From: Mailhella sp.
GTDB lineage: Bacteria > Desulfobacterota > Desulfovibrionia > Desulfovibrionales > Desulfovibrionaceae
NCBI GenBank assembly: GCA_029258655.1
Contig: JARHYD010000049.1
Span: 1-45,758, forward strand
Direction: 5' to 3'
DNA length: 45,758 nucleotides
Shown: in pieces, positions 1-7,718 of the stretch
Layout of the letters: each line of letters starts with the position of its first letter
How positions within the stretch are numbered: position 1 is the stretch's first letter
Notes under the pieces: generated by a model
Databases searched by the model: none
Told to the model about the DNA's origin: nothing
Seen by the model: only the letters and a program-made list of their open reading frames with translations
Position numbers and translations under genes: made by a program

Positions 1-23
1 TCAATACCAATAATTTTACTCAT
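1..23 (-). CDS. dnaK: N-terminal fragment, probably chaperone DnaK
   Basis: Only the first seven codons lie in the window, on the minus strand. They read MSKIIGI, with the next base pair consistent with D. A strong ribosome binding site (GGAGG) lies about 6 bases before the ATG. The start MxKIIGID is characteristic of DnaK (Hsp70), whose ATPase domain opens with GIDLGTTNS. DnaK is the cytoplasmic ATP-dependent folding chaperone. The assignment rests on very few residues, so another actin-fold ATPase is possible. Confidence 0.5.
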
Positions 24-260
24 ATATTCCTCCAAAAGGATTATCTACTAAATTTCTAGGGTTTTTATCCTTACAAACAATAAATAAGTATAATATTTTA
101 TTAGTCTAGGGGGAATTTATAAAAAAATAATTATTTTTATAAAAAAATATTATAACATACTGAATTAATATAAAATATAAAATTAAATTTTATTATTTCC
201 TTTATTATTTTCTATTTTTATTCTTAATTTAAATGAGAAATAACAAAAAAATAATTATAA
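24..260. other. AT-rich intergenic leader upstream of the dnaK-like gene
   Basis: This stretch is almost entirely A and T with no credible open frame. It must hold the promoter of the minus-strand gene that starts at base 23. Several TATTAT-like boxes occur on the minus strand, but I see no convincing paired -35 box, heat-shock sigma-factor promoter or CIRCE inverted repeat, so no promoter is called. Confidence 0.4.
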
Positions 261-509
261 TAGGGTGTGTTTCCAAATTATGTATAATTAAAACTCTGTG
301 TTTTAATAATGAAAATAAAAGACTTACAGTGTAGTGGTATTTATAGATAACTTTTTTATTTTTGAGAAAAAAACTTTTCTACTCATACCCTAAAATAGGT
401 ACATTTATTGAAACATATTTCAATAAATTTGCCTGATTGAGGGGGCTTGGGGGAAATCATTTCCCCCAAAGAAAAAATAGAATAAAATTAATTTAAAAAC
501 ACCCCCTAA
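261..509 (+). mobile_element. MITE-like inverted-repeat element, copy 1
   Basis: The left end reads TAGGGTGTGTTTCCAAATTA and the right end, in reverse complement, reads TAGGGGGTGTTTTTAAATTA, so the ends form imperfect terminal inverted repeats with TA at both edges. Inside are two dyads: a stem at 397-413/418-434 around TTTATTGAAA, and GGGGGAAATCATTTCCCCC at 449-467. The same two-dyad core recurs near 21.55, 36.0 and 45.55 kb. There is no transposase frame inside. TA flanks are typical of IS630/Tc1-mariner type insertion. The mobile nature is inferred; the dyads and repeats are directly visible. Confidence 0.6.
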
Positions 510-540
510 ATATATTTCTACATTAATCTTATTTTACTTT

Positions 541-790
541 TTCTTTAGAGATTACGCTATCTTTATCCCTAATTTTCTTTATGATAACGGCTAAAGTGGA
601 ATAATTTTTCCTAATTCCCCCAATCAGGCTAATTTATCTAAAGTTACATAAAAAGAACTAAGAAAAAAATTAGAATTTATTAATAATAGACCTAGAAAAT
701 ATTTAAATTGGAAAAGTTCCATTGAAAGTTTTCTACATGAAGTATCGCACTTGAATTTACAATTTAACTATTATAACTATTTGAAAATAC
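541..790 (+). pseudogene. IS30-family transposase C-terminal remnant
   Basis: In the frame starting at 661 the sequence reads KKLEFINNRPRKYLNWKS and continues with SIESFLHEVSHLNLQF. INNRPRK-L-W/Y-K-(T/S)P-E is the hallmark C-terminal end of IS30-family DDE transposases. Just upstream the same frame gives NG*SGIIFP and ANLSKVT*KEL, which resemble the family's NGLIRQFFPK and FSKVT segments but carry in-frame stops (near 592 and 649). The catalytic N-terminal part is missing. The track ORF 751-984 is only the run-on of this frame from a TTG codon and is not a gene. This is a decayed insertion sequence, not a functional transposase. Confidence 0.7.
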
Positions 791-818
791 ACATTTTAAA
801 AAAAAGATACATTCTAAC

Positions 819-859
819 AAAGAAAAAACTCTTTGAAAATTTCAAAGAGTTTTTTCTTC
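819..859 (-). terminator. Intrinsic terminator of the pyk/HD-GYP unit
   Basis: A near-perfect hairpin with 19-base arms (820-838 and 840-858) is built on AAACTCTTTGAAA/TTTCAAAGAGTTT, with A/T tracts on both sides, so it could act on either strand. It lies about 90 bases past the HD-GYP stop codon, which fits termination of the minus-strand unit. Confidence 0.7.
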
Positions 860-945
860 TAAAAAAGAATTTAAAAAATTATTTCCATAAATTCTTTACA
901 ACTAGATTAACCTTTATCAAAACTACCCTAGTTTTCTCAGTAATT

Positions 946-1938
946 TTATTTATCTGGAAAATGTCTATCTGTATATGCTTTTAATAATACCCCTGTAATA
1001 GCAATAGGTAATGATGCATCTTTAGCCATTGCTTTTACTGCTTCAAAGGTTGTCACTCTTGGAACACCATGCTTTGGCACTATAAGATTTGCAAAAGCAT
1101 TTGCTACAATAGCAATACAACCAGATTTTGAAATTCTATCCACTTTCACATGGCGAGGATACCCAGAACCATCAACTCTTTCATGATGTTCTAATGCAGT
1201 TTCTAACGCTATATTTTGTGTTACCCCAAATTTATTAAGCAACATTGCTGTTTGGTTCACATGGCTTAAATATTTTTCAAGTTCTTCTTTATTTAACGCA
1301 CTACTCTTATAAACAATATGGGCTGGAAGTTTTGAAAGTCCAATATCATGTAAAAATAACCCTAATGCAAGTTGATCAAAATCTTTTCTTACTTTATTGG
1401 ATTCAGAATTTAAATATAACCAACACCCAATCATTAACGTAGTAATACTATGAGAAGCTATTTTAAATTCTGACAACTCAATTTTTGGAATAAAGGCGTT
1501 TATTCTTTTAGGATCTTTCCAAATATATTCTGTAAAGACCATTACATCATGGAAAAGTGGTTCATAATAAATAGGCAATGGTTGCTCAATAAGATTTTCC
1601 AATCGCATGGTTAAAGCTTGATATAAAATTTGTACAATTTCAGACTCTAATAAATGAGAATTAAAAAGAATTAATTCAGCTTGTTTTGCGATTAAATCAA
1701 CATAAATATGTTGATCACCTCTTGATACAAAAAGAACACCCTCTTTACACGCTTCATGTATTTCTTCTAATTGTGTATCATTTAATCTACAATCTTTTTG
1801 TGCAATAGGATATAATTGAGCAATATCTTCTTTAAAAACAAATAAATCAACTTTAGGTCTAAATTTTGGAAAACTTTGTAAAATTTCCATGCTAATTGGG
1901 TAGTATTCTTCCGTAATGGATTGCTTAGTTTTTTTCAT
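946..1938 (-). CDS. HD-GYP domain protein (putative c-di-GMP phosphodiesterase)
   Basis: The 330-residue protein carries a C-terminal HD-GYP domain: the HD pair at H197-D198 in LFLHDIGLSKLP and the signature HHERVDGSGYP starting at H251. These motifs are the metal ligands and GYP loop of cyclic-di-GMP phosphodiesterases, so the catalytic set looks intact. The N-terminal 140 or so residues match no family I recognise and may be a sensory or dimerisation region. There is no signal peptide or membrane helix, so it should be cytoplasmic. It starts 9 bases after pyk stops, on the same strand, and probably shares its transcript. AGGA abuts the ATG, a tight ribosome binding site spacing. The cyclic-di-GMP activity is inferred from the family; some HD-GYP proteins are degenerate. 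Confidence 0.8.
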   Translation of the reverse strand: MKKTKQSITEEYYPISMEILQSFPKFRPKVDLFVFKEDIAQLYPIAQKDCRLNDTQLEEIHEACKEGVLFVSRGDQHIYVDLIAKQAELILFNSHLLESEIVQILYQALTMRLENLIEQPLPIYYEPLFHDVMVFTEYIWKDPKRINAFIPKIELSEFKIASHSITTLMIGCWLYLNSESNKVRKDFDQLALGLFLHDIGLSKLPAHIVYKSSALNKEELEKYLSHVNQTAMLLNKFGVTQNIALETALEHHERVDGSGYPRHVKVDRISKSGCIAIVANAFANLIVPKHGVPRVTTFEAVKAMAKDASLPIAITGVLLKAYTDRHFPDK

Positions 1939-1947
1939 TTCCTATGC

Positions 1948-3354
1948 CTATTTTGTATAAATTTTTACTAAATTTGTTCCTTGAGCTTGTAATTCATAAG
2001 GCTGATCACCAACTGTAAGAACAATTTTTTCTTTAGGAGGAATTTCTTTTAAATTATCAATAAATTCCTGTACTCGCACTAAATGATTTAATTCTTCAGA
2101 ATTTTTCACAAAAGATGGAATTACACCCCAAGCAAAATTAAGTTTATGTAAAACATTTTTACTTTGTGTAAGGGCATAAATTTTATGCTTTGGTCTACAT
2201 GAGGAAAGATACAAAGCACTTTTTCCAGAGCGAGAATGAGCTGCCAGAGCAAAAGCATTTGCTTTTTCAGCTAAAACACAAGCAGAGTATGCCAAAAATT
2301 GAGGTAAACCGCAACTATTTTCTGGACTTTTTAAAACATTATTTCTAATCATAAAATCTTCTGCTCTATCAGTTATTTCACGCATATATCTTACTGTTTC
2401 AACGGGATAATTTCCCATAGCTGTTTCTTCTGACAGCATAACACAATCAGCTCCATCAATAACAGCATTGGCAACATCAGTAACCTCTGCTCTAGTAGGT
2501 GCTTTTGCATGAACCATAGATAAGAGCATTTGTGTTGCAACAATAACAGGTTTTGACGCTTCATTACACGCTTTAATAATATGTTTTTGTATAGAAGGTA
2601 AAGCAGGTAAAGGACATTCAACCCCTAAATCTCCTCTTGCTACCATTATCATATCACTTTCTTCAATAATACTTTCAAGATTATCAATAGCTAATTGCCT
2701 TTCTAATTTTGCTACAATAGGAAGTTCTGTTCCAAACTCCCGCATTTTTTTTCTTAACAATTTTATATCATCAGCTCTTTGAACAAAAGATAAAGCAATA
2801 GCATCAACTCCAAGATCAATCCCTGTGGCAAGATCATTTAAATCTTTGTCTGTTAATGCTGGTAAATTAATAGCTTTTTGTGGGAGAGCTAATCCTTTTC
2901 TGGAAGTAATAATACCATAACTTTGTGATTCTATGATAATGCCTTTCTCAAGATTTTCTTTAACAAAAAATTGTAAAGAGCCATCAGCTAATACAAGAGA
3001 ATCACCTATTTTAAGTGTTTGAAGTAATTCCTCGTATTCAAATGGTAAAAAACGATAATTTTTTTCAGTATGTTCTTTACCTAAAAAAAACATATCCCCT
3101 TTTTGTACTTCATAGCTATCAACAGGCAATAAGCCTATACGAATTTTAGGACCTGATAAATCCTGTAAAATAGTTAATGATACCCCTAATTTTTTTTCCA
3201 CCTGTCTTATCGTACTGATTACATTATAAAAAAATTCTTTATTTCCATGAGAGAAATTTAACCGAAAAATATTAACTCCAGCTTTTGCAAGATCATACAA
3301 TGTTTGCTCATTAGCTGAATTTGGCCCAATAGTAGCAATAATCTTTGTACGCAT
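1948..3354 (-). CDS. pyk: Pyruvate kinase
   Basis: Converts phosphoenolpyruvate and ADP to pyruvate and ATP in glycolysis. The 468-residue length is normal for the family. Visible motifs are the N-terminal RTKIIATIGPNS, the substrate-loop segment FRLNFSHG, the Mg-binding stretch MIMVARGDLGVE and PTRAEVTDVANAV. The usual ATQMLESM reads ATQMLLSM here. The C-terminal allosteric domain is present but short. A strong AGGAGG site precedes the ATG, and a good sigma-70 promoter lies at 3378-3406. The gene is divergent from mraZ, and pyk beside the dcw cluster is an arrangement I associate with Desulfovibrio-type genomes. Confidence 0.95.
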   Translation of the reverse strand: MRTKIIATIGPNSANEQTLYDLAKAGVNIFRLNFSHGNKEFFYNVISTIRQVEKKLGVSLTILQDLSGPKIRIGLLPVDSYEVQKGDMFFLGKEHTEKNYRFLPFEYEELLQTLKIGDSLVLADGSLQFFVKENLEKGIIIESQSYGIITSRKGLALPQKAINLPALTDKDLNDLATGIDLGVDAIALSFVQRADDIKLLRKKMREFGTELPIVAKLERQLAIDNLESIIEESDMIMVARGDLGVECPLPALPSIQKHIIKACNEASKPVIVATQMLLSMVHAKAPTRAEVTDVANAVIDGADCVMLSEETAMGNYPVETVRYMREITDRAEDFMIRNNVLKSPENSCGLPQFLAYSACVLAEKANAFALAAHSRSGKSALYLSSCRPKHKIYALTQSKNVLHKLNFAWGVIPSFVKNSEELNHLVRVQEFIDNLKEIPPKEKIVLTVGDQPYELQAQGTNLVKIYTK

Positions 3355-3377
3355 AATTCCTCCTAAAAGTTAAAAAG

Positions 3378-3406
3378 AATATACAAAAATTTTTTAAGTA
3401 AAGCAA
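3378..3406 (-). promoter_or_regulatory. Sigma-70 promoter of pyk
   Basis: On the minus strand TTGCTT and TATATT are separated by exactly 17 bases, ending about 24 bases before the pyk ATG. The match to TTGACA/TATAAT is 4 of 6 and 5 of 6. Confidence 0.6.
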
Positions 3407-3513
3407 GTTAAGCTCTGTTAATAGGTGGAAATAAATACTTTTTTAGTTTTATATACATTATCCAATAAATAAAATACTCAATAATACTAAGTGTATAAAA
3501 ATTATACCCTCAC

Positions 3514-3543
3514 TTGACAAAAAACATTTTTGAGGGGTAAAGT
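3514..3543 (+). promoter_or_regulatory. Promoter of the dcw operon (mraZ promoter)
   Basis: A perfect -35 box TTGACA at 3514-3519 is followed after 18 bases by TAAAGT (4 of 6 match to TATAAT) at 3538-3543. The putative -10 box lies inside the MraZ repeat array, so a bound repressor would cover it. The -35 box is certain by eye; the -10 is a best guess. Confidence 0.55.
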
Positions 3544-3570
3544 GGGAAAAAGTGGAAATAAGTGGATAAA
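3531..3570 (+). promoter_or_regulatory. MraZ operator: four 10-bp direct repeats
   Basis: Four consecutive 10-base units read TGAGGGGTAA, AGTGGGAAAA, AGTGGAAATA and AGTGGATAAA, in perfect 10-bp register, ending directly before the mraZ ATG at 3572. Known MraZ operators are arrays of TGGG-like or GTGG-like repeats with a 10-bp period, bound by the ring-shaped MraZ multimer. The last unit also supplies the only purine-rich sequence available as a ribosome binding site, so operator and translation start overlap. Autoregulation is inferred from the family. Confidence 0.8.
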
Positions 3571-3571
3571 A

Positions 3572-4126
3572 ATGAATTTTCGAGGTAGATCACAACGCAA
3601 TTTAGACCCAAAAGGTCGCTTTATGCTTTCTCCTGAATATAGAGAAAGTCTTTTCTTGCGTATGAAAAATGCTTCTTCCCTTGCAAATACTCAAAATCCA
3701 CAAGTTTCCGAATCCAACGCAAATAACACCACATTAGATACTATTAATCCACTTATTTCCACAGAAATTGAAACTAAACTTGTTATTACAACATACGATG
3801 ATTGTCTTGTTGCATACCCTTGGTATGATTGGATTAAATTAGAAGAACAATTTACTAGAATAACTAATCCGTCACCTAGTGTACGAAATTTTCGCCGTCT
3901 TTTTATTGGTGGAGCAGAAGAACATACTCTTGATGCACAAGGCAGAATACGTCTTTCACAAGAACATCGTGATTATGCAAAATTAGAAAAAGAAATTACC
4001 ATTCTTGGGCTTACAAATCGCTTTGAAATATGGAATACAACACTTCTAAAGCAACGAATGGAAGCAGAAAGCTTTGAAAGTGTAAGTGATGAGCTTAATA
4101 ATAGTGGTATTGATTTTGCTTTATAA
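3572..4126 (+). CDS. mraZ: Transcriptional regulator MraZ with an inserted segment
   Basis: DNA-binding AbrB/SpoVT-fold protein and first gene of the dcw operon, usually an autorepressor. The start at 3572 gives MNFRGRSQRNLDPKGRF, the family's standard N-terminus; the longer track ORF uses a TTG and would run through the operator. Both halves carry the DxxxR motif (NLDPKGRF and TLDAQGRIRL). The protein has 184 residues against the usual 140-150, because a polar, low-complexity insert of about 30 residues (roughly 30-63, with SSLANTQNPQ and ESNANNTT) sits inside the first half. rsmH starts 12 bases downstream. Confidence 0.9.
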   Translation: MNFRGRSQRNLDPKGRFMLSPEYRESLFLRMKNASSLANTQNPQVSESNANNTTLDTINPLISTEIETKLVITTYDDCLVAYPWYDWIKLEEQFTRITNPSPSVRNFRRLFIGGAEEHTLDAQGRIRLSQEHRDYAKLEKEITILGLTNRFEIWNTTLLKQRMEAESFESVSDELNNSGIDFAL

Positions 4127-4138
4127 TGAGGCTTCATT

Positions 4139-5146
4139 ATGTCAGTAACAGCACAAAATGCTCAACATATTTCTGTCTTATTGCATGAAGTTATCCATGC
4201 TTTAATGAGTGATGAAAATAAACTCTGTCAAGAACCTTGGTTTTTTGATGGCACACTAGGGCTTGCTGGTCATAGTAAAACATTATTAGCAGAATTTCAA
4301 AAACTAGGTATAAAAGCACAACTTTGTGGATTAGATAGAGATCCTCAAGCATTATCAAGAGCTACAAAAAATTTACAAGATTTTCCTCATCAAATTCATT
4401 TATTTGAATCTGATTATGCCTCTTATGAAAATATTTTGCCAGCTATTAATAGTCCTCTTTTTAATGGAGTATTATTAGATTTAGGTGTTTCTTCTTTACA
4501 ACTTGATGTAGCAGAACGAGGCTTTAGCTATCATAAAGAAGGACCATTAAATATGCGTATGGATATGGGATATTTACAACAAAAGGAAGCTAAACCCTAT
4601 TCTGAAACAGCATATAGTTTTGTTAATAAAGCTGATTTTAATACCATAAAGCACGTTATTGATGAATATGGTGAAGATCCACAAGCAGGAAGAATAGCAC
4701 GGGCAATTATAGATAAAAGACAAGAAAAACTTATAGAAAACACAAAGGAATTAGCAGATATTATTTATTACGCATATCCAGCTAAATGGCGTGCTACAGC
4801 AAGAAATCACCCTGCTACACGTACATTTCAAGCTATACGTATGTATGTTAACGATGAATTAGGGCAATTAAACCGTTTTTTGGACAGTATAATTCATCAT
4901 GTTGCTCCAAATGGAATTATTGCTATCATTACTTTTCATTCTCTTGAAGATAGAATGGTAAAACAAAAATTTAAGGAATGGGCAACAGACTGTATTTGCC
5001 CTCCTCATCTTCCACAGTGTGTATGTAATCATAAAAAACTTGCTGATATACTTACTAAAAAACCTCTTTTACCAAGTAAAGAAGAATGTGGATTAAACCC
5101 TAGAGCAAGCAGTGCAAAATTACGAATAGCAAAAAAAGTAGGCTAA
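4139..5146 (+). CDS. rsmH: 16S rRNA (cytosine(1402)-N4)-methyltransferase RsmH
   Basis: SAM-dependent enzyme methylating C1402 of 16S rRNA, formerly MraW. The 335-residue protein has the SAM-binding DGTLGLAGHSKTLL (usually DGTLGGGGHS, so the glycine loop is slightly changed), the LLDLGVSSLQLD motif, the NMRMDM segment, ARNHPATRTFQAIRM and the C-terminal ITFHSLEDRMVK. It is the second gene of the dcw operon, with ftsL starting one base after its stop codon. Confidence 0.95.
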   Translation: MSVTAQNAQHISVLLHEVIHALMSDENKLCQEPWFFDGTLGLAGHSKTLLAEFQKLGIKAQLCGLDRDPQALSRATKNLQDFPHQIHLFESDYASYENILPAINSPLFNGVLLDLGVSSLQLDVAERGFSYHKEGPLNMRMDMGYLQQKEAKPYSETAYSFVNKADFNTIKHVIDEYGEDPQAGRIARAIIDKRQEKLIENTKELADIIYYAYPAKWRATARNHPATRTFQAIRMYVNDELGQLNRFLDSIIHHVAPNGIIAIITFHSLEDRMVKQKFKEWATDCICPPHLPQCVCNHKKLADILTKKPLLPSKEECGLNPRASSAKLRIAKKVG

Positions 5147-5147
5147 T

Positions 5148-5501
5148 ATGGCAGAAGAACAAATACAAAAACAAGAACAATTAAAAAAAGAAGTTCTTAC
5201 AGATCCTATGGATGTCATTCAATCTTCCTCACCAAGTGGTGCTTGGGGTCTTGTTATGATGATTTCTTTGCTTTTTAGTCTTGCTATGGGAGTTTCTCTT
5301 ATTTGGATTAGTATAGCACGCAATGATTTAGGTTTTGAAATTTTTAAACTTCAAAAAGAAATTAATAATGGCACTGCACATATTACAAAACTGGAAGTTG
5401 AACGAGATAGCCTTCTTTCTCCTTATGTTTTAGACGAAAAGGCAAAAAAACTTGGATTACGTATAGCTGATCCCGGACAAATTAGAAGGCTTATTGATTA
5501 G
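5148..5501 (+). CDS. ftsL: FtsL-like division protein
   Basis: Small 117-residue bitopic protein: a cytoplasmic N-terminus of about 30 residues, one membrane helix (about 31-57, GLVMMISLLFSLAMGVSLIW) and a periplasmic heptad-rich region (FEIFKLQKEINNG onward) fitting a coiled coil. FtsL pairs with FtsB in the FtsQLB complex that activates FtsWI. Sequence conservation is low in this family, so the call rests on architecture and position between rsmH and ftsI. Confidence 0.8.
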   Translation: MAEEQIQKQEQLKKEVLTDPMDVIQSSSPSGAWGLVMMISLLFSLAMGVSLIWISIARNDLGFEIFKLQKEINNGTAHITKLEVERDSLLSPYVLDEKAKKLGLRIADPGQIRRLID

Positions 5502-5511
5502 GTTTTATATT

Positions 5512-7716
5512 ATGATGTCACGAGTGCAACAAAACACAACGGGATTACGCCGAAAAAAAAATACATTAAATCCCCCTAAAGCGTCCAATAAAAAAACAAA
5601 AGAAAATTGGAAGTCTCCACACTTACCTCACTTTAATGTACCTTTTGATGTTTCAAAAGTTCGTTTTCAAGTTGTTGCTTGGATCTTTGTAACTATCTGG
5701 ATTATTTTATGGTGTCGAGCTTTTTATTTACAAATTATTATTGGTCCAGAACTTAGACAAATGGCATCAAAACAACATCAAATTACCCAATTAGTTGAAT
5801 CAAAACGCGGTAATATTTATGATAGAAATGGACAAATCTTAGCTCGTAGCGTGGAAGCAAAATCTGTTTATGCCCACCCAAAACAAATTACAGATAAAGA
5901 ATTTGCAGCAAAAACAATAGCACCAATTCTAGGACTTGATAAAAAACGATTACAAAAACATTTTGAAGAAGATAAATCTTTTATTTGGTTAAAACGTAAA
6001 ATTGATGATGCAACAGCATTGGCTATTCAAAAAACAAATATTCCGGGTATTGGACTTAGCACAGAATACGAAAGAGTTTATCCTTATAAACATTTAGCAG
6101 GACAATTATTAGGTTTTGTAGGTGTCGATAATAAGGGTCTTGAAGGTGTTGAACGTGCATTTAATGATAAATTAGTTGGCGATTCACAAAAACAAGTAGT
6201 ACCAAGAGATATTGCAGGTCGTGCATTATATGATATTAATGATGAAGATAGTAAAGGTGAAGATTTATACCTCACTATTGATGTTCAATTACAATTTATT
6301 GCAGAAGAAGTTATTGCAAAAGCAGTAGAAGCCAATGAAGCAAAATGGGGTGGAGTTCTTATTGTTGATGCTAAAAAAAGTAATATTTTGGCATGGGCAC
6401 AATACCCTTTCTTTAACCCTAATAACTTTAGAAATTATAATCCAGCAATTTATAGAAACCGTTTAGCTGCAGATGCTTTAGAACCTGGTTCTACATTTAA
6501 ACCTCTTATTATTGCTGGAGCATTACAAAATAATATTATTAAGTTAGACACAAAATTTTATACTGAAAAAGGTGTATGGACACTTGATCATATAAAAATA
6601 GGAAAAAGCAAAAAACCTTTTACTATTGGTGATGATGGACGTGCCTTTGAAGATCTTACTCCTGAAGAAATTCTTGCTTATTCCAGTAATATTGGTATGG
6701 CAAAAATAACCCAAGCTATGGGTGCTAAAATTACTCGTAATTTTCTCCTTGATTTAGGTTTTGGTAATTACACAGGCGTTGGAGTAGCAGAAAGTAAAGG
6801 TATTATCCACTCTTTACGCGATTGGAGCGAAGCTGACCTTTTATCTTCTGGTTTTGGGCAAAGTTTGTCTGTTACTTCCTTACAAATGGTACAAGCATTT
6901 AACATACTTGCTAACGATGGTGAACGTGTACAATTAAATTTATTATTAAATGAAGATAATAATAATGTTGCACAACAAAATGTTGTTAGTCGTAAAACTG
7001 CTCGCGATGTTCTTAAAATGATGGAAACTGTTGTAGATGGAAATGGTACAGGTAAAAATGCACGTATTCCTGGTGTTAGAGTAGCAGGAAAAACTGGTAC
7101 AGCCCAAAAAGCTCATGAAAATAATACGGCAGGATACAGCGATAAACGTATGGCTTCTTTTATTGGTATAGTTCCTGCTGATAATCCTAAATATGTTATT
7201 TATATTATTTTAGATGATTTAGAAAAAAACTCTTATGGAGGTAAATTAGCTGCTCCTGTTTTTCAAGAAATAGCACAAAGAAGTATGGCATATAGTGGTG
7301 ATTTACCAGATGTTATTTTTGCTAGTGAATCAAATAAATTTACTGGAGATCCACTAAAAAAAGCAAATCAAAAAACAAATATAAAACGTGGTATTATGCC
7401 TAATGTTACAAAACTAAGTCTAAAAAAAGCCATAGAAATTTTTCAAGAATTAGGACAATTACCACAAATTATTGGTGAAGGTCTTTATGTTGTAAAACAA
7501 GAACCACCTGCAGGCACACCTATTGTTATTGAAGATGATAAGAAAAAAGAAAAAGCAATAAATCATACTTATAAACTTTATTTATCAGAACAAAGTTTTC
7601 TTGCTGAACAAAAAAAAGCGGAACAAGAAAAAATAGCACAACAAAAAAATGATAAAAATAACACAATAAAAAAAATAGAACAATCAACTGAAAACAAACA
7701 AAATAAAGGTAAATAA
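5512..7716 (+). CDS. ftsI: Peptidoglycan transpeptidase FtsI (PBP3-type) with a C-terminal PASTA domain
   Basis: Class B penicillin-binding protein that cross-links septal peptidoglycan. From the ATG at 5512 (TAGG 8 bases upstream) it has 734 residues; the track start at 5494 is a TTG. It has a basic cytoplasmic N-terminus, one membrane helix (VVAWIFVTIWIILWCRAFYL), a PBP dimerisation domain, then the transpeptidase domain with SxxK at S327 (GSTFK), SSN at 391-393 and KTG at K527 (AGKTGTAQ). A PASTA-like module follows (MPNVTKLSLKKAIEIFQELG), then a Lys/Glu/Gln-rich low-complexity tail. It partners FtsW, encoded further down the operon. Confidence 0.93.
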   Translation: MMSRVQQNTTGLRRKKNTLNPPKASNKKTKENWKSPHLPHFNVPFDVSKVRFQVVAWIFVTIWIILWCRAFYLQIIIGPELRQMASKQHQITQLVESKRGNIYDRNGQILARSVEAKSVYAHPKQITDKEFAAKTIAPILGLDKKRLQKHFEEDKSFIWLKRKIDDATALAIQKTNIPGIGLSTEYERVYPYKHLAGQLLGFVGVDNKGLEGVERAFNDKLVGDSQKQVVPRDIAGRALYDINDEDSKGEDLYLTIDVQLQFIAEEVIAKAVEANEAKWGGVLIVDAKKSNILAWAQYPFFNPNNFRNYNPAIYRNRLAADALEPGSTFKPLIIAGALQNNIIKLDTKFYTEKGVWTLDHIKIGKSKKPFTIGDDGRAFEDLTPEEILAYSSNIGMAKITQAMGAKITRNFLLDLGFGNYTGVGVAESKGIIHSLRDWSEADLLSSGFGQSLSVTSLQMVQAFNILANDGERVQLNLLLNEDNNNVAQQNVVSRKTARDVLKMMETVVDGNGTGKNARIPGVRVAGKTGTAQKAHENNTAGYSDKRMASFIGIVPADNPKYVIYIILDDLEKNSYGGKLAAPVFQEIAQRSMAYSGDLPDVIFASESNKFTGDPLKKANQKTNIKRGIMPNVTKLSLKKAIEIFQELGQLPQIIGEGLYVVKQEPPAGTPIVIEDDKKKEKAINHTYKLYLSEQSFLAEQKKAEQEKIAQQKNDKNNTIKKIEQSTENKQNKGK

Positions 7717-7718
7717 CA

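Noticed and set aside
751-984. 77-residue plus-strand ORF
   Set aside because: It starts at a TTG inside the IS30 remnant frame and runs through a terminator hairpin; no ribosome binding site.
3531-3570. Short tandem repeats as a possible CRISPR or VNTR
   Set aside because: The units are 10 bp, without spacers, and fit an MraZ operator before mraZ.
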